Assembly: GCA_025350945.1 (NCBI GenBank)
Contig: JANXWW010000151.1
Location: forward strand, 1 to 5,340
Length of the DNA: 5,340 nucleotides
Direction: 5' to 3'
From: Burkholderiales bacterium
Lineage (GTDB): Bacteria; Pseudomonadota; Gammaproteobacteria; Burkholderiales; Usitatibacteraceae
The notes under the pieces are model-generated. The model saw only the letters and a list, made by a program, of their open reading frames with translations, was not told where the DNA came from and made no database searches. Positions 1 through 5,046 of this stretch are shown here, in pieces. The translations under genes and the position numbers were made by a program. Every line of letters begins with the position of its first letter. Position 1 is the stretch's first letter.

Positions 1-486
1 CGCGATATTCGCAAACGCAAACTCGCAACGGTGGTGTATGGCCGTTGCTCGTCGGCCTGCGCCTCGATGTTTTTGGGAGGATCGATTCGGCAATTTTCAG
101 CCACATCCAGCACACTCGCCTTTCACGGCACCTACAACAAAACAACCAAGGCGCTGATTAAAAAGCCATCAAGCCACTATTTTGTCGACATGACCGATGG
201 CAAAATGAATGACGAATTTTTCACAAAATTTATGCGCCTGGAAAACAAAAAAGGCTTTCTGCGCTTCGTTCACCCATCATTTGCCACGAAACAAAAAATG
301 CCGCTGGCCATGTTGTGCAAAGGCGATGAGCTGGCTGCGGAACGCGTGGAAAAATGTGAACGTCTGGTGGGGGTTGATGCGCTGAAACAAGGCGTAGTGA
401 CGACATGGGTGCCACGCGAAATCACTGCACCGCCCGCGCCGAATAGCGACAACATAACGGTGAAGTCGTGGGGGAAAAAATTATGA
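1..486 (+). CDS. ClpP-fold (COG3904-like) exported protein, 5'-truncated
   Basis: The frame is open from base 1, so the gene begins before the window; 161 C-terminal residues are visible. The segment GRCSSACASMFLGG (visible residues 14-27) followed by LAFHGTY (39-45) matches the pattern of COG3904-type 'predicted periplasmic' proteins of the ClpP/crotonase fold. In that fold the Ser of the S-A-C turn (S18 here) and the His of the next strand (H42) correspond to the ClpP Ser/His pair; the 24-residue spacing is close to that of ClpP. C16 and C20 could form a disulfide if the protein is exported. I could not assign the third catalytic residue. The family's substrate is unknown to me, so protease activity is only an inference. 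The stop codon overlaps a possible start of the next gene (ATGA at 483-486), which suggests co-transcription. Confidence 0.75.
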   Translation, partial: RDIRKRKLATVVYGRCSSACASMFLGGSIRQFSATSSTLAFHGTYNKTTKALIKKPSSHYFVDMTDGKMNDEFFTKFMRLENKKGFLRFVHPSFATKQKMPLAMLCKGDELAAERVEKCERLVGVDALKQGVVTTWVPREITAPPAPNSDNITVKSWGKKL

Positions 487-560
487 TGCATGCCCGGAAC
501 GGCAATCTGGACGCGGGGTTTGGAGCACAAGCCTCGCACCTATTCGGGTGTCTCCGTCGA

Positions 561-621
561 GAGAGGCAAATCTATGGCGGGCTTTGGTGCAATGGCCATT
601 TTACTGTTGCGCCTATCATGA
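561..621 (+). promoter_or_regulatory. Shine-Dalgarno plus 15-codon mini-ORF coupled to the hydrolase start
   Basis: GAGAGG at 561-566 lies seven bases before ATG 574 and is the best ribosome-binding site in the stretch between the first two genes. The ATG opens a short hydrophobic frame (MAGFGAMAILLLRLS) whose TGA (619-621) overlaps the hydrolase ATG at 618 as ATGA. It could deliver ribosomes to 618, which has no Shine-Dalgarno of its own. It could also be a signal peptide detached by a frameshift, or chance. The same frame is open back to ATG 490. Confidence 0.25.
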
Positions 622-1637
622 TTATCATATTCATTTGCGTCTCGCTGACGACTTGCGCTGTGCAAGCGACTACGTTGACAAAGCCTGAGCAAATGGGCGC
701 ATGGGTGACGCACGAAATTGAATTTCCCGATCTCGTTGATACGACCCGAAACATGCGACGCGTGCCGATCAAAGTGCATGTGCCACTGCAAGATGGCAAC
801 TATCCGGTGATCGTTTTGTCACCCGGCGCAGATGGCTCCTGGGATGCAAATCTGGCGCAGGCGCGTCATCTTGCCAGTTATGGCTATGCGGTGTTGGCGC
901 TCGAGCATGTGGGCAGCAACACCGAGCGAATGAAAGAAAAATTTCAGTTCGAGAAAAATCTTCGCGCCATGACGCGCAATAGCGTGGAAGTTTTAACCCG
1001 TCCGAAAGACGTGAGTTTCGCGCTCGACAAAGCTGAAGAATGGAATCGCAATCATCCTGAGCTTAAACACAAACTCGATCTCACGCGCGTCGGCATGTTG
1101 GGCCATTCATTTGGCGGGTATACAACCCTGGTCACCTTCGGTGCTCGTGTTGCACTGGATTGGCTCACGCCGGTGGTCGCGCCCGGCAAAGGCTTAGGCC
1201 CCGATTTGAGTGATGCGCGTGTGAAGGCCTGTGTCGCGCTTTCGCCACAAGGCCCGGGCGAACCGTTTTTTCTGGAGACAAGTTTTTCAACAATCAATCG
1301 GCCGATACTCGGCATCACCGGTTCTGCAGACAAAGCGCAAGACTTGTCACCGGAAAATCGTCGCCGATTTTTTGCGCTGATTCCCGCTGGTGACAAAATA
1401 TTTTTATGGCTTGCCAACGCGGATCATAATGGTTTCTCTGATTCGACCGGCTCAGGAAAATTAAAGCTGCCATCGAAATCACGCGATGATGTTCAACCCA
1501 TTGTGCGTGCTGCGACCTTGCTGTTTTTCGAATCGCATTTGCGCGGCAGCAAGGATGCGGATAAGGCGCTTTCTGTGGAAACGCTTAAGCCGTTGTTGCG
1601 CGGGGTGGTGAATGATCTGGAATTACAGCGGAAGTAG
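618..1637 (+). CDS. Secreted alpha/beta hydrolase (dienelactone hydrolase / PAF-acetylhydrolase-like)
   Basis: With the ATG at 618 the product has 339 residues. A hydrophobic leader ending CAVQA (residues 1-17) is followed by a mature domain. YPVIVLSPGADG is the first core strand and the probable oxyanion region. GHSFGG (162-167) is the nucleophile elbow with Ser164, Asp238 sits in TGSAD, and His270 in ADHNGF, so the catalytic triad is complete and correctly ordered. The layout resembles COG4188-type hydrolases and platelet-activating-factor acetylhydrolase relatives; an ester or lactone substrate is likely but cannot be named. The start is uncertain. ATG 483 (384 residues) overlaps the upstream stop and has a GGA seven bases before it, but adds 45 residues that do not look like a conserved domain. 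From 618 the leader lacks a positive n-region, an argument against that choice. Probably co-transcribed with the upstream gene. Confidence 0.85.
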   Translation: MIIIFICVSLTTCAVQATTLTKPEQMGAWVTHEIEFPDLVDTTRNMRRVPIKVHVPLQDGNYPVIVLSPGADGSWDANLAQARHLASYGYAVLALEHVGSNTERMKEKFQFEKNLRAMTRNSVEVLTRPKDVSFALDKAEEWNRNHPELKHKLDLTRVGMLGHSFGGYTTLVTFGARVALDWLTPVVAPGKGLGPDLSDARVKACVALSPQGPGEPFFLETSFSTINRPILGITGSADKAQDLSPENRRRFFALIPAGDKIFLWLANADHNGFSDSTGSGKLKLPSKSRDDVQPIVRAATLLFFESHLRGSKDADKALSVETLKPLLRGVVNDLELQRK

Positions 1638-1726
1638 TGGACAATTTGTTCAGCACGGAACCGAATGAACTGCAACCAAATCAATGCATTTACGTACAAA
1701 TTATTATTCATTTAAGAAAGAACATC

Positions 1727-2344
1727 ATGCGATTGAATACAAAATTATTAGGCGCAACTTTTATCGCTGCCTGCGTAATTCTTCTTGGCGGCTGCGGCGC
1801 GATCAACGCACAAAACCCTGCCCAAGGCTACAAACCAGTCAACGCCACGCCTGATGAAGCAGGCACGCCGCTGATGCTAAAAGGCTATGACGTCGTGAGC
1901 TATTTCGTCGCGAACAAAGATGCTCTCGGCTCACCGCAATTTAAAACCGATTACAAAGGCATCGTGTTCTATTTTTCCAGCGCGGAAAATAAAGCGTTAT
2001 TCGATAAAGAGCCCACCAAATATTTACCGGAATTCGGCGGCTATTGCGCAAACGGAATCGTCTACGGCATTCCGTGGGGCGGCGATGGCAATACTTGGAA
2101 AATCATCGACGGCAAAGTTTATATTTTCGGTGGACAAGGCTCGAAAGATGCGTTTCTGATTGATGAAAAAAATAATCTAGAACTAGCGAAGAAATATTGG
2201 AAAGAAGAAGTTGAAGGCAACAATAGCTTCTGGCAACGCACCAAACGCAGCACGTTCGCGCGGGTGCCGCATTACAAGAGCGGCGCGGAATTGGCGAAGG
2301 CGGTGGAGGAGGCAAAGGCGAAGGGCGTGTTGCCGAAATTTTGA
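1727..2344 (+). CDS. YHS-domain lipoprotein or exported protein, '(seleno)protein' type with Cys
   Basis: 205 residues from ATG 1727. The hydrophobic leader ILLGGC (18-23) fits a lipobox with Cys23 as the lipidated residue; cleavage after AINA (25-28) by signal peptidase I is the alternative. The mature part begins with the typical LMLKGYDVVSYF (49-60), continues with GIVFYFSSAENKALFDKEPTKY and reaches FGGYCANG with Cys107. This is the layout of the exported YHS proteins annotated as '(seleno)protein', in which this Cys may be replaced by selenocysteine; here it is an ordinary TGC. A metal or redox role is plausible for the YHS fold but unproven. The open frame extends upstream to 1637, but ATG 1727 gives the clean signal sequence and has a weak purine stretch (AAGAAAG) before it. 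A gap of 89 bases separates it from the hydrolase, with no convincing promoter or terminator. Confidence 0.85.
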   Translation: MRLNTKLLGATFIAACVILLGGCGAINAQNPAQGYKPVNATPDEAGTPLMLKGYDVVSYFVANKDALGSPQFKTDYKGIVFYFSSAENKALFDKEPTKYLPEFGGYCANGIVYGIPWGGDGNTWKIIDGKVYIFGGQGSKDAFLIDEKNNLELAKKYWKEEVEGNNSFWQRTKRSTFARVPHYKSGAELAKAVEEAKAKGVLPKF

Positions 2345-2405
2345 GGGCGTGCACAAAAGCGGCAAGCGCGAAATGAACGGAAATAATTATTGTTGATACT
2401 GAGGG

Positions 2406-2440
2406 CTGTAGATATTACAGATATGCGACTATGCCAGTCG
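2406..2440. repeat. Two small tandem hairpins in the convergent gap
   Basis: CTGTA-GATAT-TACAG (2406-2420) and CGACT-ATGCC-AGTCG (2426-2440) are each a perfect 5-bp stem with a 5-base loop, five bases apart. They lie between the converging ends of the YHS gene and the ParA-type gene, where a two-way terminator would be expected. Neither is followed by a T-run on either strand, so intrinsic termination is doubtful. The rest of the 2345-2445 gap shows nothing else I can support. Confidence 0.3.
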
Positions 2441-2445
2441 GCGTT

Positions 2446-3450
2446 TCATTGGCCATACACCTTCTGTAAAATATGCTCCGTCAGTTTTGAAAAATCGTCA
2501 TACGCACTCCGCACGGACTGTTGATGCGCTCCGATGGCACCGTCAGCAGAAGTCAAAGCAAAAATTGGTTTTCTACTTTCTTGAGACAAAGGTATAAGTG
2601 AACGGTAGTGCTTCAACATCGCAAGGCAGTATGGGTCATTTACCGCGCGTAGCGAGTCTGCTTCGAGTTCAATATTAAGCACACTCTTTCGGTATTCGTT
2701 AGGAATTTTTGCGACCCAACGATCATAGGCCTTAACGGGACGGCTTAGTCGTACAGAATATTGTTGAAGAAGATATCCAATTGGTTGCATCAAGCCAGCG
2801 GGCAATTCAAATGTGGCTTGTTGCCAATTTTCAACACGCTTCTTCCATTGGCTTCGCCATGTACGCAACGCGGGTCCTAAATTGCTTAGCCCCTGAAGAG
2901 AAAACAGGTCCGCTCCTATTGGGATGGCAACGAAATCCGAAGCCACCAAAGCCGATCGATTGATCGCGCCAAGATTAGGTCCGACATCAACGATAATTAA
3001 ATCCGCGCCTACTTTTTTTGCCGCCAATTGAGCAATTTGCCAGAATGCGGTTTGAATCCTGAATGGTCGCTCAAGGTTGCTTTCGCCTAAACTTCTGGTC
3101 CAAGTGTCTGACAATTCATCCTCAAATCCTGCCAAAGACATTGCGCCAGGCAATAAAAAGAGTTTGTCATTTATTTTCACCAAAGTCGGATCAAGCAAAT
3201 CACTGGTACCAAGCAATGGTTTTATGCACGCATAAATAGTATTGCTTGCATTCGATTGGTTGCTGGATTCCCATATCGCAGCTAGCTCGTCCTCGCCTAG
3301 AAACGAGCCAGTAAGATTGGCTTGTGGATCAAGGTCAATAACGACGACCGTTTTTCCTTTTTGCGCTGCCATAGCGGCAACGTGAGCTACTAACGTGGTT
3401 TTACCGACTCCACCTTTATTGTTAAAAAAAGTCAGTACTGGACAAGCCAT
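2446..3450 (-). CDS. ParA/MinD-type ATPase (AAA_31), second gene of the AlbA_2 operon
   Basis: 334 residues. KGGVGKTT (12-19) is the deviant Walker A motif of the ParA/MinD/SIMIBI class, with signature Lys12 and P-loop Lys17. IDLDPQANLT (38-47) is the switch I region with Asp39 and Asp41, and LIIVDVGPNLG (151-161) is Walker B/switch II with Asp155. ATP-dependent dimerisation is therefore expected. Residues 200-300 are rich in Arg, Trp and Tyr and I do not recognise them; the tail (KPIFALT onwards) looks like the usual ParA C-terminus. The protein is longer than a minimal ParA of about 250 residues. No parB, parS-like cluster or replication gene is visible, so plasmid or chromosome partition is not supported by context. 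It starts three bases after the stop of the AlbA_2 gene, so the two are surely co-transcribed and probably translationally coupled. I infer a partner or regulatory ATPase for the upstream protein. Confidence 0.9.
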   Translation of the reverse strand: MACPVLTFFNNKGGVGKTTLVAHVAAMAAQKGKTVVVIDLDPQANLTGSFLGEDELAAIWESSNQSNASNTIYACIKPLLGTSDLLDPTLVKINDKLFLLPGAMSLAGFEDELSDTWTRSLGESNLERPFRIQTAFWQIAQLAAKKVGADLIIVDVGPNLGAINRSALVASDFVAIPIGADLFSLQGLSNLGPALRTWRSQWKKRVENWQQATFELPAGLMQPIGYLLQQYSVRLSRPVKAYDRWVAKIPNEYRKSVLNIELEADSLRAVNDPYCLAMLKHYRSLIPLSQESRKPIFALTSADGAIGAHQQSVRSAYDDFSKLTEHILQKVYGQ

Positions 3451-3453
3451 GCG

Positions 3454-4656
3454 CTACGCCTTTCTCACAATCACGTTTACGGCTGAATCTTCTACCTGAA
3501 ACTCGGGATCAGGATTCCCATTACGTCTGAGTTCTGCGATAGCAGTTTGAATACCAACGCCAAAACGTTGAACCAGACCCAATCCTTTCATGGCTTCGGC
3601 AATATGTGGATTACGATAATCTGCGTAACCAGGTCGTGCAAAAGTGGCCTTTGTGACCGCGCCAAAAGGACCACCAGGGCTCCATATCTCAATACGATCT
3701 GAAAACCAGTTGACCTTAACAGGCGCGTTGGTATTTTCGTAGCTTCGATGAAGAAGTGCGTTTCGGACAAACTGTTGTAACGCTACTAGTGGATAGTCGG
3801 CACGCCGCTCCTCCTTATCGGCTGACTTAAGATCGACTGAAATTAAATTGTGCGCACGCAACTTGTCATCCAACTGACGAGAAACATCAGCGAGCCTCCC
3901 ATCAATATTCTGCTCATCAATGATGTCACTCGCAAGGTCAGTTCCGCGCAGCCTCAGAAACTGGACATATGCCCCTGGCAAAAAATCTCTTGTGCGAATG
4001 CCGACGACCAGATGTCCCAACACGGTCGGCGTCGTATCGTCGGTTGCAAAGATCAACTTGGAAGACGAAAGCCTTTGCTCATAAGTCCGATCATTCGCAT
4101 CAAGTACATCTCGTGCAACGGTAGCGGGCAAATACTCAGACTCGTAATAGAGTCGATCCAAGTCATCAATTGTGCTGCTGGGAAGCGGTTGAATATCAAA
4201 AGGAAGGTCGTTGTGCCTGCGTCTTTCGTTTAAGATCTGTTCATCCTGTTTTGACGCGACGTCTCGCCGGGGCCCTGTTCGGATCCAAATTCGTCCGTCG
4301 CACCGAACGGGGGGGGCTAGCGAAGGCAATACTGTAATTACTGCAATATCGTGTCCCGCCAAGTTTCTTTTCTCGACGGTCATTGACGGCGGCGGAACTA
4401 TCTTGCCATCGCTTTTCATATCAGCAAGTTGTAAGAGCATTTCGTCCGTTATTGGCAAGCCCTTGTGCGTACCCGAATCATCAACACCGATAAACGCAAT
4501 TCCGGCAGATTTATGGTTTGGAAGATCGTTTGCGAAAGCACAGATTGCCTGCCGCAGCTTGCTTGGCGCGTCTCCTTTAAGCGACTCTTTTCTTTCAACC
4601 TTGTCGGATTCGAGGTCAATAAGTAATTCTGTCAACGTTGTGTCATCTAGATTCAT
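3454..4656 (-). CDS. Schlafen/AlbA_2 domain protein with C-terminal GHKL (HATPase_c_4) domain
   Basis: 400 residues. Residues about 10-150 form an AlbA_2 (Schlafen-type) domain: LESDKVERKESL (15-26), AICAFAND (37-44), AFIGVDDSG (54-62) and WIRTGPRR (124-131) are its typical blocks. E16, E21 and D59 match the spacing of the Schlafen nuclease acids. A middle region (about 150-280) is unassigned. Residues about 285-397 match the ATP-binding domain of COG2865-like proteins: VRNALLHRSYE (297-307, N-box Asn299), RIEIWSPGGPFG (321-332), YRNPHIAEAMKGLG and QRFGVGI. The position of the usual catalytic Glu, four residues before Asn299, is Gln295. Relatives are often labelled 'predicted transcriptional regulator' or 'putative DNA-binding', but no helix-turn-helix is apparent. 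First gene of a two-gene operon with the ParA-type ATPase. It could be a nucleic-acid cleaving effector, a regulator, or both. The ATG at 4656 has no clear Shine-Dalgarno. Confidence 0.88.
   Translation of the reverse strand: MNLDDTTLTELLIDLESDKVERKESLKGDAPSKLRQAICAFANDLPNHKSAGIAFIGVDDSGTHKGLPITDEMLLQLADMKSDGKIVPPPSMTVEKRNLAGHDIAVITVLPSLAPPVRCDGRIWIRTGPRRDVASKQDEQILNERRRHNDLPFDIQPLPSSTIDDLDRLYYESEYLPATVARDVLDANDRTYEQRLSSSKLIFATDDTTPTVLGHLVVGIRTRDFLPGAYVQFLRLRGTDLASDIIDEQNIDGRLADVSRQLDDKLRAHNLISVDLKSADKEERRADYPLVALQQFVRNALLHRSYENTNAPVKVNWFSDRIEIWSPGGPFGAVTKATFARPGYADYRNPHIAEAMKGLGLVQRFGVGIQTAIAELRRNGNPDPEFQVEDSAVNVIVRKA
3459..3464 (-). promoter_or_regulatory. Ribosome-binding site of the ParA-type gene
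   Basis: On the - strand, GAAAGG lies eight bases before the ATG at 3450, within the last codons of the AlbA_2 gene. It fixes the start of the ATPase and supports coupled translation across the 3-base gap. Confidence 0.6.
4309..4316. repeat. Eight-base G/C homopolymer inside the AlbA_2 gene
   Basis: Eight G on the + strand, so eight C in the coding strand, encoding part of LAPPVR (residues 113-118). Loss of one base would run into TAA about 28 codons later and remove everything after the AlbA_2 core. This is a possible slippage site. Confidence 0.5.
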
Positions 4657-4661
4657 AAATC

Positions 4662-4667
4662 ATTTTA
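4662..4667 (-). promoter_or_regulatory. Possible -10 element for the AlbA_2-ParA operon
   Basis: TAAAAT on the - strand ends five bases before the ATG at 4656. If used, transcription would start at or very near the A of the ATG, giving a leaderless mRNA, which fits the missing Shine-Dalgarno. I see no good -35 at 16-18 bases; TTGATT lies only 13 bases upstream. Confidence 0.2.
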
Positions 4668-4689
4668 CTGTAGTGAGACGAATCAATAT

Positions 4690-4980
4690 TTACTCCCAAT
4701 TCAGCAGTATTTGCGCCTGCGCACCTTCCCCAAAAAATTGGGTTGCCAAGAGTCGATCAATCACGTGTTTTCGGGTAACTTTGCCGTCGAAAAATGGGGC
4801 TCTTATCGAAACTATTATTTCGATAAGCTGGCAAGCTAGGCCAGTAAAGTCACGAGCACACCGAGCAATCAAATTTAGGCTTGAAACCTTACTATTATTA
4901 AAGGTGGATCAAAGTTGTTCTGCCAAAGCCAAAGTATTAGCGGTCGCTGAACTAGACAGATTAATCAGATCACCGGTCAA
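4690..4980 (-). pseudogene. Small or broken reading frame of unknown identity
   Basis: One - strand frame runs from 4980 to the TAA at 4690-4692 with a single interruption, TGA at 4909-4911. The part before it reads LTGDLINLSSSATANTLA and on to EQL; the part after it can start at TTG 4872 and gives 60 residues (beginning LIARCARDFTGLACQLIEII and ending QILLNWE). Both halves look protein-like, with helical and hydrophobic patterning, but there is no ATG and no Shine-Dalgarno. It ends 33 bases before the AlbA_2 start, so it could be a tiny first gene of the operon, the remnant of a gene, or chance. I recognise no family. Confidence 0.2.
4802..4844. repeat. 10-bp perfect inverted repeat with an adjacent 5-bp stem
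   Basis: CTTATCGAAA (4802-4811) pairs perfectly with TTTCGATAAG (4818-4827) across the loop CTATTA. Without a gap, CTGGC (4828-4832) pairs with GCCAG (4840-4844). On the - strand the sequence after the first stem reads AGAGCCCCATTTTT, so a weak terminator or attenuator ahead of the AlbA_2 operon is possible; a dimeric regulator operator is the other reading. Confidence 0.55.
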
Positions 4981-4992
4981 TCAGCTTTGGCA
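4921..4992. repeat. 9-bp inverted repeat enclosing 54 bases; possible structured RNA
   Basis: TGCCAAAGC (4921-4929) and GCTTTGGCA (4984-4992) are exact reverse complements. The enclosed stretch contains GATTAATC (4959-4966), ACCGGT (4972-4977) and AGCG-GT-CGCT (4939-4948). A closed stem with inner branches on the - strand, just after ssb, would suit a 3'-UTR structure or small RNA; there is no independent support. Confidence 0.35.
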
Positions 4993-5013
4993 CTATATTT
5001 GTAGCAGGAAAGA

Positions 5014-5029
5014 AAATGAGCTTCCATTT
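5014..5029 (-). terminator. Weak possible terminator downstream of ssb
   Basis: On the - strand, AAATG and CATTT form a 5-bp stem around GAAGCT, followed by TCTTTCC. It begins 17 bases after the ssb stop. The stem is short and A+T-rich and the T-tract is interrupted, so read-through towards the AlbA_2 operon is quite possible. Confidence 0.25.
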
Positions 5030-5046
5030 CACCCCGCCCCTGACAA

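Larger units (their letters stand above)
4657..5046. other. A+T-rich gap between ssb and the AlbA_2 operon
   Basis: About 390 bases without a gene I can support firmly. It holds a 10-bp perfect inverted repeat (4802-4827) with a second stem directly next to it, a 9-bp inverted repeat enclosing 54 bases (4921-4992), the palindrome GATTAATC (4959-4966), a short stem CCCAA-AAAA-TTGGG (4729-4742), a possible ssb terminator (5014-5029) and a weak - strand reading frame (4690-4980). ACTATTATT occurs twice, 80 bases apart (4811 and 4891). It must contain the operon promoter unless the operon is transcribed from ssb. Confidence 0.7.

Noticed and set aside
1052..1417. - strand frame of 121 codons opposite the hydrolase
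   Set aside because: The + strand frame carries the full catalytic triad; the reverse frame has no motif.
1638..1726. Promoter for the YHS gene
   Set aside because: A+T-rich stretches resembling -10 boxes exist, but none has a -35 at suitable spacing.
2446..3450. Plasmid or chromosome partition locus (parAB)
   Set aside because: No ParB-like gene, no parS-like repeats and no replication gene; the partner is an AlbA_2-GHKL protein.
3850..4233. + strand frame of 127 codons opposite the AlbA_2 gene
   Set aside because: Shadow of the well-supported - strand gene, with no motif or ribosome-binding site.
2401..4680. Direct repeats as attachment sites around the operon (CTGTAG at 2406 and 4668)
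   Set aside because: Only six bases match, which is expected by chance, and no integrase is present.
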